Source of the DNA: Pilaira anomala | Taxonomy: Eukaryota > Mucoromycota > Mucoromycetes > Mucorales > Mucoraceae | NCBI GenBank assembly: GCA_025716855.1 | Contig: JAIXMQ010000166.1 | Location: 1 to 20,358 of the forward strand | Direction of reading: 5' to 3' | DNA length: 20,358 nucleotides | Part shown: positions 1 through 9,025 of the stretch, piece by piece | Layout of the letters: every line of letters starts with the position of its first letter | Position numbering within the stretch: the first letter of the stretch is position 1 | Notes under the pieces: model-generated | What the model was told of the DNA's origin: nothing | Seen by the model: the letters and a program-made list of their open reading frames with translations, nothing else | The model's database searches: none | Program-made: the position numbers and the translations under genes

Positions 1-2279
1 AGGCTCGGTTGTCCCTTAAACTTGAAAAATGTGAATTCGATGTTACTACTGTACAATTTCTTGGTTTTGTAATTAGCTCCGATAATATTGCTATGGATCC
101 TGAAAAGGTTGAAGCTATTCGTAACTGGAAGGATCTCTCTAGTGTTCATGATGTTCAAGTCTTCCTTGGTCTTACAAATTTCTATAAACGGTTCATTTCA
201 AACTACTCTAAACTTTGCGTCCCTTTAACTGCCTTACTTAAAAAGGATACTGCTTTTTCCTGGACGACAAAAGAAATCGAAGCTTTCAATCAATTAAAAA
301 CTGCCATAACAAGTAGCCCTATCCTCCGGTATTTTGATCCCAAGTTGCCCTGTATCATTGAAACAGACGCCTCTGACTTTGCCCTTGGTGCTGTATGTAG
401 CCAACAAGCCGATGATGGTCTTAACCACCCTATTGCCTTTTACTCCCGTAAACTCTTACCTGCTGAATTGAATTACCAAATCTATGACAAGGAACTCTTA
501 GCCATTGTAGCTGCTTTTAAACAATGGCGTCACTATTTGGAATTCTCTGTCGAAAGTACTATTGTTCTCACTGATCACAAGAATCTAGAATACTTTACAA
601 CAACCCGTAATCTTAGCCGTCGACAAGTACGTTGGGCTGAATTTCTTGGCGATTTTAACTATCAAATTCTGTATCGTGCTTCTAAACATAATGCTGCCGC
701 TGACTCTCTTAGTCGTAAGGATCGACCTTTGGTGGGGGATATCGACCGCGGAAAAACTCCTATGACACTCCTTGACCCGCGGATCTTCCTGAACTCTTTG
801 ACATCTGTACCCATTGAACCCGACACAAATGCCCTACTTACAAATATTATTAAAGCTCTCCCTGACGACTCTTACTTTGCTCCCATTATACAAGATATAA
901 AAAATAACGCTGACTCCAACCATGACCCCAAGTACTCCTACAATAATGATATACTCTTCTACCAAGGTCAAATATGTGTTCCCGATCATGCTGAGACTAA
1001 AAGAATTATACTTCAAGAATGTCATGACTCTCTTGCCTCTGGACATTTTGGAAATAGCAAAACATATGATATGGTATCTCGTAATTATTATTGGCCTGGT
1101 ATGCGTAAATACATCAAGGACTACATATCTGGATGTGAAACCTGTACTCGTAATAAAACAAATCATCATAAGCCATACGGTTTACTTCAATCATTGCCTA
1201 TTCCTGAATCACCTTGGACATCAATCTCTGTCGACTTCATCACTCAATTGCCGCCTTCAGGTCCTTATTCTGCTATCTGTGTATTTGTTGATAGATTTTC
1301 CAAGATGGCTCTCTTTGTTCCTACTACCAACCAAGTCAATGCAGAAGGAACCTCACAGTTATTTATTAATCACGTCTTCTGTCATTTTGGTCTACCTTCT
1401 GATATTGTATCGGATAGAGGTGTCACTTTTACTTCGAAGTTTACTCAAGCATTACTTAAAGGACTCAAGGTAAAACAAAATCTGTCTTCCGCCTTCCACC
1501 CTCAAACAGATGGTCAAACAGAGCGTGTCAACTCTATCCTGGAACAATATCTTCGCTGTTACATTAACTATCAACAATCCGATTGGCACGAATTATTAGC
1601 CATTGCACAATTTGCATACAACAACTCAAAACATTCATCGACCGATAATACCCCATTCTATGCTGTCTATGGTTATCATCCTCGCCTTTCTGTTACCTTA
1701 CCTCGAACCAATAAACATCAATCACCCTCTGATCTACGTCTCCAGCTTATCCATACATTACACGAAGAGATGAAGTTTAACATTGCCCTCGCTCTAGAAA
1801 AACATGCTTACTTCTATAATAAACGTGTGCAGCCTGGTCCCAAATATAAAGTCGGTGATAAAGTTTGGTTATCCTCAAAAAACATTAAATCCCAACGGCC
1901 TACAGGAAAACTTGATCATAAACTCCTCGGTCCATTTAAAATTATATCTGCTGTCGGTTCTCGATCATATAAGTTAGAACTACCTCCCACTATGCGTATC
2001 CACCCCGTATTCCATATGAATCTTCTAGAACCTCATCAAGAAGATAAAATAGAAGGTCGCCCACAACAAGAACTTCCACCAGTAGTGGTAAACGAACACC
2101 AAGAATATGAAGTTGAAAGCATAGTTGACTCAAGGATTCACCGTAACAAAATACAATACCTAGTACACTGGAAAGGTTATAGTACCATGGATCGAACTTG
2201 GGAGCCTCTCGCTAACCTTACCCACTGCGCTCAATTACTCAAAAGGTTCCATTCTGAAAATCCCTCTCGTCCTAAGTAA
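1..2279 (+). CDS. Ty3/gypsy chromovirus pol polyprotein, 3' part (RT thumb, RNase H, integrase, chromodomain)
   Basis: This is the C-terminal part of a retrotransposon polyprotein that reverse-transcribes the element RNA and integrates the cDNA. The frame is open to the window edge, so protease and most of RT lie outside; residues here count from the TTG at 9, which is not a start. Visible in order: RT thumb (YKRFISNYS); RNase H with acidic residues D120 (ETDASD), E162 (YDKE), D189 (TDHKN) and D232; integrase HHCC zinc domain H339, H346, C376, C379; catalytic core D409, D469, E505 with exactly 35 residues between the last two; a GPY/F-like module (LLGPFKI, IHPVFHMNLL); and a chromodomain at about 700-750 with aromatic residues in YEVESIVD, YLVHWKGY and TWEP. 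Chromodomains are known to steer integration to chromatin marks. No stop or frameshift interrupts 756 codons, so this copy looks recent. Assignment is firm; activity is unproven because half the element is unseen. Confidence 0.96.
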   Translation, partial: ARLSLKLEKCEFDVTTVQFLGFVISSDNIAMDPEKVEAIRNWKDLSSVHDVQVFLGLTNFYKRFISNYSKLCVPLTALLKKDTAFSWTTKEIEAFNQLKTAITSSPILRYFDPKLPCIIETDASDFALGAVCSQQADDGLNHPIAFYSRKLLPAELNYQIYDKELLAIVAAFKQWRHYLEFSVESTIVLTDHKNLEYFTTTRNLSRRQVRWAEFLGDFNYQILYRASKHNAAADSLSRKDRPLVGDIDRGKTPMTLLDPRIFLNSLTSVPIEPDTNALLTNIIKALPDDSYFAPIIQDIKNNADSNHDPKYSYNNDILFYQGQICVPDHAETKRIILQECHDSLASGHFGNSKTYDMVSRNYYWPGMRKYIKDYISGCETCTRNKTNHHKPYGLLQSLPIPESPWTSISVDFITQLPPSGPYSAICVFVDRFSKMALFVPTTNQVNAEGTSQLFINHVFCHFGLPSDIVSDRGVTFTSKFTQALLKGLKVKQNLSSAFHPQTDGQTERVNSILEQYLRCYINYQQSDWHELLAIAQFAYNNSKHSSTDNTPFYAVYGYHPRLSVTLPRTNKHQSPSDLRLQLIHTLHEEMKFNIALALEKHAYFYNKRVQPGPKYKVGDKVWLSSKNIKSQRPTGKLDHKLLGPFKIISAVGSRSYKLELPPTMRIHPVFHMNLLEPHQEDKIEGRPQQELPPVVVNEHQEYEVESIVDSRIHRNKIQYLVHWKGYSTMDRTWEPLANLTHCAQLLKRFHSENPSRPK

Positions 2280-2298
2280 GTCTCTCGGAGCTCGACCT

Positions 2299-2312
2299 AG
2301 AGAAGGAGCGAC
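2299..2312 (+). promoter_or_regulatory. Polypurine tract before the 3' LTR
   Basis: A purine-rich run (AGAGAAGGAGCGAC) lies 20 bases after the pol stop codon and directly before the TG that opens the LTR. In LTR retrotransposons this tract primes plus-strand DNA synthesis. The call rests on position and composition; the tract has a few pyrimidines near its end. Confidence 0.6.
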
Positions 2313-2362
2313 TGTCATGAACCCGAGTTCCAGGATCTGTCATAGACCCGAGTTCTAGGATT
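2313..2362 (+). repeat. 25-bp tandem duplication at the LTR edge
   Basis: Two adjacent 25-bp copies begin TGTCAT at 2313 and 2338 and share CCCGAGTTC and AGGAT. They differ at 4 of 25 positions, all transitions. The first copy is the extreme LTR end, the part integrase must recognise. Confidence 0.85.
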
Positions 2363-2439
2363 AAGTCAGTTACCGGTTATCTGGATCCGTTGTGTAATGT
2401 TATGTGTGTTGCATGAATGACTCAAGTAATAATCTGGTC

Positions 2440-2745
2440 CTAGTACCCAGCTCCCATGTACCCGTATCTTGTACTATGTTCCCATGTTCCCTTGTACTCT
2501 CGTACCCAGCTCCCCTGTACTCTGTTCCCATGTATCTTGTAACCAGTTCCCATGTATCTTGTAACCAGTTCCCATGTTCCCTTGTACTCTCGTACCCAGC
2601 TCCCTTGTACCCAGTTCCCTTGACAAGCATCTATTCCCATGCTTCCTTTGTACTCTGTTCCCATGCCCCTTGTATCCAGTTCCCACATCAAGTTCCTGTT
2701 CCCATGCTGTCTTGTACCCTGTTCCCACGTCTTGTACCTTGCATT
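2440..2745 (+). repeat. C/T-rich minisatellite within LTR U3
   Basis: Degenerate tandem units of about 20-22 bp contain GTTCCCATG, CTTGTA and CCAG elements. One 22-bp unit (TTCCCATGTATCTTGTAACC plus AG) occurs twice perfectly in succession near 2526-2569. A longer block with CCCTTGTACTCTCGTACCCA recurs near 2480 and 2578. The plus strand is strongly depleted in G. The overlapping open frames on both strands are by-products of the repeat and are not genes. Confidence 0.85.
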
Positions 2746-2785
2746 AGTTACGTCTTATTACTTAACCTTAATAGTTGTCATTTAA

Positions 2786-2793
2786 TATAAATA
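2786..2793 (+). promoter_or_regulatory. Putative TATA box of the LTR promoter
   Basis: TATAAATA lies downstream of the U3 minisatellite and about 45 bases before an AATAAA signal (2838-2843). This spacing fits an LTR promoter followed by the R region. No transcript data are available. Confidence 0.45.
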
Positions 2794-3619
2794 GACAACA
2801 TTTTTATAACTTCTTTTCTGTATTCAAGATCTTATCTAATAAATCATTTCTTACTTCACTTCTCTCTCTCTCTCTTATTTACTTTCCCCTTTATACTATA
2901 ATAGTATTTATATTATTATAGGTATAATTCTTTTTCCTTTGTATCAGATAATCAATCCCCTTGTTCCCTTGCCTGTTCCCCTCGTCGTCCGTGACAGACC
3001 CATCTTTCCTTTTTTTCATGCTCGACTTGATAGAAAAAAGAAATATTGCTTCAGCAAACAGATTTGTCGTTGCAACCAAAGGAAGAGAAAACCTGACTCA
3101 GAAAGACATTGTAAATCAAGCTACTGGAAAGTTGAACAAGAATATTGTATCTTCAGTACCGGCACAGATTCGTTCATCCTGCGCTTACAAAAGAAAAAAC
3201 TTTTTGGATTTACAAGCCATTTTTGAGAAACTTGGAGCTCCTCAGCTATTTTTAACTTTTACTTGCGATGATAAGAGTGCTGATTTCAAAAATTTACAAG
3301 ACGAAGGTATGAAATTCCCTTGGGAAGACCCAGTGTTATTTTCGCTTCACTTCAGAGAAAAATGGCTTGAATTCTTTACAAATTATATTTGTAAGCATTT
3401 TGCTAAACAAATTGGTGGAATCAATGATTTTAGTTGGGTTATGGAAATTCAAGACAGAGGTAGTCCACATATCCATATGGTGTTATGGACAAAAAAGAAT
3501 GTTCAAGAACTTATAGATATGGAAATTGTTCATACTTGGTTTCCTGAAGGTTCAAGTATTCGAGATCCTCTAATGCATAGCTTAGTAAATACATTGCAGA
3601 TACATAGGTGTAATGATAA

Positions 3620-3675
3620 GTAAGTTTAAGTTTTTATTGTGAAGAATGCAGTATTCACTCTTTTTAAATAAATAG
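3620..3675 (+). other. Spliceosomal intron 1 of the Helitron gene (56 bp)
   Basis: The donor is GTAAGT and the acceptor AAATAG. Removing it joins the two flanking frames (a phase change between them) and yields a continuous NDNYCKRGDPTKKCRFGYPK segment, the expected Rep sequence between the HUH and tyrosine motifs. Confidence 0.85.
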
Positions 3676-4187
3676 CTATTGTAAGAGAGGCGATCCTACA
3701 AAGAAATGCAGATTCGGGTATCCTAAGCCATTCTCTCCAGTAACGGCTCTCGACACTGAGCAGCGATGCACTTATAAGCGTGATGTGGGTGACGCTTATG
3801 TTAACAATTACAATCCCTATTTACTTGCAACATTTCGTACCAGTATGGATATTCAATATAATAACGGACCGCAAGCTGTCAGATATTTAGCAAAATATTT
3901 AGCAAAAGATGATTATGAAGCTAAAATTTTATTAAAGGGAATACAACAACAAAATCAGGGATATTATAAAAGAACTTCATATGTGAGCGAAAGGGAACAT
4001 TACTCAACTAGAATTGTCGGTGCAGTTGAAGCTACATATGATGTTCTTGGCTGGAGAAAACATAGTAATTCCAGAAATGTTATTTTTATTAATACAAGTC
4101 TACTTGGTCAAGATAGTAAACGTATTAGAGATGATATAAAAAGTGTAGATCCTGATTCAGATGACATATATTCTAGAACAAATGTTG

Positions 4188-4263
4188 GTAAAGTATTACA
4201 TACACAATTAAATATAGTAATTATAATAATTATACCTAAATCTAAATTAAAAAAAAATATTAG
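4188..4263 (+). other. Spliceosomal intron 2 of the Helitron gene (76 bp)
   Basis: The donor is GTAAAG and the acceptor ATATTAG. Splicing gives SRTNV-DIYKKRNGAS in frame, and the alternative read-through ends in a low-complexity isoleucine run and a stop. The intron body is extremely AT-rich. Confidence 0.8.
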
Positions 4264-4928
4264 ATATCTATAAGAAACGTAATGGTGCAAGCGACTTAAC
4301 TATGCCAGAGTTCTTTATGTTCTACAAGCGATATTATAAAAAAGACAGTTTTCCTATTATTTCTGATGTAAGCCGAGACTTTTACCCGAACCCCTTACCC
4401 AATTTTGTTTATAGCTCAAAACAAATCTATCAGTTGATTGTTCAAAAACCTTATGTATGGAGAACGTTTAATCAAAGTGAAATGAACGGAGAGAGTTTTT
4501 ATTACCAACAAGTCGTAACTAAGAAAGCAATCTACCGCAGCACATTTGAAAAAGAAAAAGGAGCAATGAGGTCTTGGAAAGGTAGTCTTGGTGAATTTCT
4601 TTGTTCATATAAATCACTAAAAATTTTTCAAACTTTAGATTATTATGAATATTTAATAAATCTTCCAGAAGGTGGGATTGAAGTGCATAGAAGAGTAAAC
4701 ATACAGTCATTAAGTGATGTTGCTGACGTAGAAAGAGGTTTAGAAACTTGTCGTGGAGAGCTTATAGCCATGCTAACCAGTGCTAACAATAGCCAAAGAA
4801 GTGTTTACAAACAAATAATTTATGAACTTCGAACAAATTCAACGGCTTTTGTATCTGGTGCCGCAGGAACTGAAAAATCTTTTGTATTGCGAATGCTCGA
4901 AAGGCATTATCGTTTAAAAGGATACAAA

Positions 4929-4996
4929 GTAAGTAAAAACATTAAGATGTGCTAAAAAACAATACATAATATTAATTTTTTGACTCTTTGTAATAG
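4929..4996 (+). other. Spliceosomal intron 3 of the Helitron gene (68 bp)
   Basis: The donor is GTAAGT and the acceptor TAATAG. Splicing joins RLKGYK to VFKLAPTGVAAHN, the conserved helicase stretch after Walker A, and restores the frame. Confidence 0.85.
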
Positions 4997-6098
4997 GTTT
5001 TCAAATTAGCTCCCACAGGTGTGGCTGCACATAATATATCAGGCGAAACAATTCACCGTTTTTTTGGAATAACCAATAGGTCTTCAGTTCCAAATTTTAT
5101 CAAGCTTGATGAATATGTCAAACTATATCCCAAGATGCTGCTTCTTATTGACGAATACTCAATGATTAGTGCAAAATTACTTGAATCTATAAATGAAGCA
5201 TCTATGAAAACGACTCAAAGAGCAACAAACATGGGCGGAATAAAAACAATATTCTTTGGTGATGTAGCACAACTGTTACCTAAACAAAAAAACGAAGGAT
5301 TAATATGGTAGTCCGAAATTTACACATCATCAAATAGATATAATCTTTTAGATCCTGTCAGACAAAAAGAAGCATATTTTGTTGAAATTTTAGAAAAAGT
5401 TAGAAATTATGTGTTTGATCAATCAGTCATTGAATTCATTAGCAGCAGAACTGTCCATAAGAATGAGCTACCTCTTTTCTGTCTCCGTTTATATACAACT
5501 AGGGAGAGGGTACGAATTGCTAACGAAAAAGACTTTAAAGACTTTCCTGGTGAAGGCCAAAACAATGATGCTTTCGACTCATATGTGGGAAACAAAGAAT
5601 CCGCAAAAAGAGCTTTACGAGAAACACGACTTCAAGAATATTTATTTCTTAAAGAGAATATGCCTGTTATGCTTATTCATAACTTGAATGTCGCTCTTGG
5701 TTGGGTCAACGGTACTATCGCTGCGGTGGAATATATAGAAGAGGAAAATATCTGCTTGAGGAAGCGTCTACCTGAAGGTGGTGATTCAATGTACTGGATA
5801 CAAAGAGTCAGTAGACAGGTTCCTAACACCAGTTACATCAGAACTCAATTTCCAATTGTCCCAGCCTTTGCCTCTACTATTCACAAATTTCCAAAGCGCA
5901 ACAATTGATTGTGTCGGAATCCATTTAGATAACATGCTTTCCCATGGCCAACTCTATGTTGCTATGTCTAGGGTCCGTAAAGCAGAAGATTTGTTTTTTT
6001 TCGGTGCGGATATACCTTTGAGTATAAAAAGAAAATTTGGAGCAGATAATGATGCAGTTGAAATTATCAGAAATCAGAATTCGGGATTATGCTTTTAA

Positions 6099-7061
6099 TA
6101 CACCTTTACAAATATATCCCAATATCTTATATCCTAGTATCCCTATAATATCTTAATTTTACAATATCCTATCCAGTACTATATAATTAAAACATACTAA
6201 TCATACAATAAATAATATAAAACTCAAATTAAACCTAGCATTTATATCCTTAAGGAGTAAAATTCTTAGATTTAGCAAAGAATAATATCAGTTTCTTGAA
6301 TAAGGATAATGTGGTTAGACTCAAGCACAAACTATAGGTCTGAAAAATCCTCGATCAATAGAACAGTACAAAAATGGAAAGGCCCCTGAAGAGAGAGCAT
6401 TATGATGGATGGTCACAGCCACAGACACATTTTCGTCTAGACGATTTTTTTTTTTTTTTTTTTTTTTTTACCTGCTTTATACTCAGAGACCCAAATTACT
6501 TAATGCATTTTGATCCTTTACGTATGCTTCTTGTTTATTTCACACCCTTATTCTTTTTATATTGTATAAGGACTTTTATATTTTTATATACCTTTTCATA
6601 ATGGTCTACTCAAATATTGTTACTGTGATTTTTTTTTTCCTTCTTTGTACGAGCTTTACCCTTGAGGATCATTTCTCAATCATAACTTTCGATATTTATT
6701 TCCACTATTAAGAGCTTATTCTAACAGACAGAAGACAATTTGTTAATGAACTTATCAAATATATACTTTCCGTCTAAAAAAATATACTGACAACTGATGA
6801 GTCCCATGGCAACAATTCACTACATTATACGAATGAGCAAAGACATAAACTTCTTTTTCTTTGACAAATAGTATATATTTACGAAGCTCTAGTAAAGCTT
6901 TAATATATACAAGCAATTTTGGTCTAAGGCATACATACAACCATGAAGTAGGCCCATATTCAATTTTTTTTTTTTTTTATAGAAGAAAATAAACAGAACT
7001 GTTATAATTTTAGGTAGAAAAAAAATTACTTTTTGAAATTTATGTATGTAAAAAAAAAAAA
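6099..7061. other. AT-rich stretch after the Helitron gene, no gene seen
   Basis: I find no supported coding sequence on either strand. It holds a perfect 10-bp palindrome CGTCTAGACG (6434-6443) followed by a 25-T run (6445-6469), and further A/T runs. A Helitron 3' terminus (hairpin then CTRR) should lie somewhere here, but I cannot place it with confidence. Confidence 0.6.
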
Positions 7062-7255
7062 AAGTTGTTTGATAAGTCTCCAAAATTGTTTGCTGCAAAC
7101 AATTAATCCGTATATTTTTTTCTTTTCCCGTCGTTTTCGGGTATATTAAAAAAAAAGAATAGTTGTTTGTAAAACGAACAATATTGTTTACAATTTCAAC
7201 ATCAATTGTTCGATTTGTTACCCAAGTTGTTTACAGCGAACAACCAATCCGCCAT
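7062..7255. repeat. Cluster of TTGTT...AACAA palindromes
   Basis: At least five half-sites of the type GTTGTTTG or its complement lie within 194 bp. The clearest is AATTGTTTGC-T-GCAAACAATT (7084-7104), a perfect palindrome with 10-bp arms. GTTGTTTACAGCGAACAAC is near 7225-7243, and TTGTTTG-TAAAA-CGAACAA near 7163-7181. Two of them are followed by the same tail, (C/T)AATCCG, so they are also direct repeats. The cluster ends where the neighbouring transposase pseudogene loses homology. Confidence 0.75.
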
Positions 7256-9025
7256 AGTGTCTACTTTCTAGAAAATGTCTAGCACAGCAAACAGATGCCC
7301 TTCCTGGATAGGGATTCTTACAATCCAACTTCCACTCGTTTCCTTCCAAATCATTCAGACACTGATTTCTTTCTTCTAAAATTTTTTTGATACCTAATAG
7401 AATCAAAAATTTATTTAAGAAAAAAATTATATAACTAATAATAAATATTTAGAAATAATTTTTACCTTTAAAATACTTTTCTTTACGAACTACAGACTTT
7501 CCTTTTCTGTTTTTTTATAGTAGAAAGACTGTTGAATAATCTTGCCATTGCTTAATTTGACAGAGGTATCTCTAAATTGATACTTGTCTTGAACTGTCGA
7601 GATCTTTTCATTTAATGTCATGCGACTAGCAACAAGAGCGTCATCAGCATAGGCAGAGTGATTGGAACTGTTGTCAAATAAGAACACGGCAGTACAGCCA
7701 GGATGCAAAAGATTGAAAAGTTCAATTACATCATCCTTAAGCTGTGCCACCATGTGCTTATATGTCCACCAGCTTTAAACATAACTCTTGATGTTCTTCC
7801 ACCGTATTTCATTGTTCCATGACAAGGGCATTGGAATTCACTTATCATAATGGAAGACCCTTGCCCCTTCTTTCTAATGTAATTTTCACCTTCTATTAAC
7901 CAAAAGATTCTTTTACCATCATTGGCGTAAAAAGTGCTTTCATCATGTGTTACGAAAACAATCTTTTTGGCAACATGTTCTTAAACAGGTTCCATTACTT
8001 TTTCTTGTTGCTCTCCTTCGTAAAATTCAGAACGTTCCATATACTCGACCATTCTTTTACTCCATTTTTCTCTATACTCAACAACATCGGGTCTTTCATG
8101 GCCATCAAAGAAAATGGCTTTTTCATTCTTGCGATATGAATAACCCCATTCATATAAGTAATTAGCTAATGTAGTTGCACATACATTACCTGTTACTCCA
8201 AGAAGAGAAGGAACAATTTCATCGCCAATAAAATTCAAAACATTGTCAATACTTCTGTACTGAGGTAAAGTTGTTTTGATTTTTTCTATTATTTTTAACT
8301 TCACATCATTATCATTCATAAAAGAAACTCTCTTGACGTGAGCACTTTGACAATGATCGGATAAGATTTTTTTATCAAGAAACTCGGCAGACCAATTGAG
8401 AAATACTTAATATCTATAATGCTTCGAACAATTAGGCCAAAGGTGGTAGGCGGCTTTCTTAGCGGATTCAATTTTGAGAAAACCTTCTAATCTAAAATTA
8501 CAATACAATTGGATAGACAAGTACCTAGCTCTATTATAAACATTAACATGGCTATTTTCATGCTTCTTATTCATTGTAGGCTTCGTATATTCAATTAAAG
8601 TGCTATAAAGATATTTGATCTTAAAGTTCTTTTTCATGAGATCCTACTTCATTCTTTTTTTTCTCATTAATATTGATTTCTTGAGGAACAGCAGTAAATC
8701 CAAAACTAGTTAATTTACCAGAGGGATGTACTTTTTGAGCTTCTTTCTGTCTTCTCCAAATTGTCGTTGTTGATTTCATGTCATAATTGCCTTTTCTAGG
8801 TCTTTTGTATGACAAACCATTATCGAAACGAACAGCATTAATGTCCAAATGGTTAACTTCAGGAACCAAATTGGTGTTATTTTCAACATTACGAAGTAAT
8901 TCTTCTGTATCAGCTTGCCAAATTTCCCAATCTTCAGGGTTCTCTTCAACAACGTGAGTAATTTTTCCTTCATCATCTCTAGCTCTTTTTCTGATAGCTA
9001 ATTGTCTTTTATTAAGACCAGGCAT
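7256..9025 (-). pseudogene. Fungal DDE transposase pseudogene (FDGHERPDVVEYR / DNSSNHSAYADDALVASR family), truncated
   Basis: Reading right to left, the start ATG at 9025 opens a charged N-terminal region. Then come a helix-rich DNA-binding-like region, FDGHERPDVVEYREKW (about 8110-8060), VTHDESTFYAND (about 7955-7920), KKGQGSS, FDNSSNHSAYADDALVASR (about 7680-7620), a 72-bp intron (7394-7465), then GIKKILEERNQ and CCARHFLESR. The THDES and FDNSSNH motifs resemble the first two catalytic aspartates of Tc1/mariner-like DDE enzymes, and I recall the whole pattern from repeated fungal proteins, but I cannot name the superfamily surely. Lesions: frame change near 8630; stops after HYRY (about 8408) and after EKVMEPV (about 7980); a frame change before MVAQLKDD (about 7755); a frameshift in the A-run at 7511-7517. 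The third acidic residue and C-terminus are missing. Non-functional. Confidence 0.8.
7394..7465 (-). other. Spliceosomal intron in the DDE transposase pseudogene (72 bp)
   Basis: On the minus strand the donor is GTAAAA and the acceptor CTATTAG. Splicing joins KEKYFK to GIKKILEERNQ in the frame that also continues into CCARHFLES, which is the expected protein order. The intron body is almost entirely A and T. Confidence 0.7.

Larger units (their letters stand above)
2313..2996 (+). repeat. 3' LTR of the chromovirus
   Basis: The LTR starts with TGTCATGAAC and ends with GTCCGTGACA, which are inverted copies of each other at 8 of 10 positions, the outer five (TGTCA/TGACA) perfectly. Its 684 bp contain a C/T-rich minisatellite in the presumed U3, a TATA box (TATAAATA, 2786-2793) and a polyadenylation-like AATAAA (2838-2843), in the order expected for U3-R. 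The right boundary is independently supported because Helitron coding sequence resumes in frame at the next base. The 5' LTR is outside the window, so identity between LTRs, and hence age, cannot be judged. Confidence 0.85.
2997..6098 (+). pseudogene. Helitron Rep-helicase transposase, 5'-interrupted and degenerate
   Basis: Helitron transposases nick and roll DNA (HUH Rep) and unwind it (Pif1-like SF1 helicase). I infer four exons: 2997-3619, 3676-4187, 4264-4928 and 4997-6098. Rep is shown by the PHIHMVLW motif with histidines at 3468 and 3474, and by the two-tyrosine motif YLAKYLAK (Tyr codons at 3884 and 3896). The helicase shows Walker A at 4857-4880, Walker B IDEYSM (5147-5164), GDVAQLLP, and a C-terminal SHGQLYVAMSRV box. 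Lesions: Walker A reads GTEKS instead of GTGKS (codon 4872-4874 GAA); an in-frame TAG at 5309-5311; and a one-base frameshift in the TTT at 5888-5890, after which the conserved C-terminus continues in another frame. The N-terminal region is absent because the chromovirus inserted here; coding resumes in frame at 2997. Family assignment is firm and this copy is very probably dead. Confidence 0.93.

Noticed and set aside
834..1473. Open frames inside the chromovirus pol gene, on both strands
   Set aside because: They are shadows of an unambiguous integrase coding frame.
2400..2790. Overlapping open frames on both strands in the LTR
   Set aside because: They follow from the C/T-rich minisatellite having few stop codons; the peptides are repeats with no domain, and similar frames occur on both strands.
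4302..4955. Stand-alone Pif1 helicase gene
   Set aside because: The helicase continues in frame from the Rep domain through canonical introns, so it belongs to the Helitron protein.
6240..6300. Short resemblance of AGTAAAATTCTTAGATTTA to a conserved small-subunit rRNA block (GTGAAATTCTTGGATTTA)
   Set aside because: Only about 20 bases match, and the surrounding sequence does not continue as 18S or mitochondrial rRNA.
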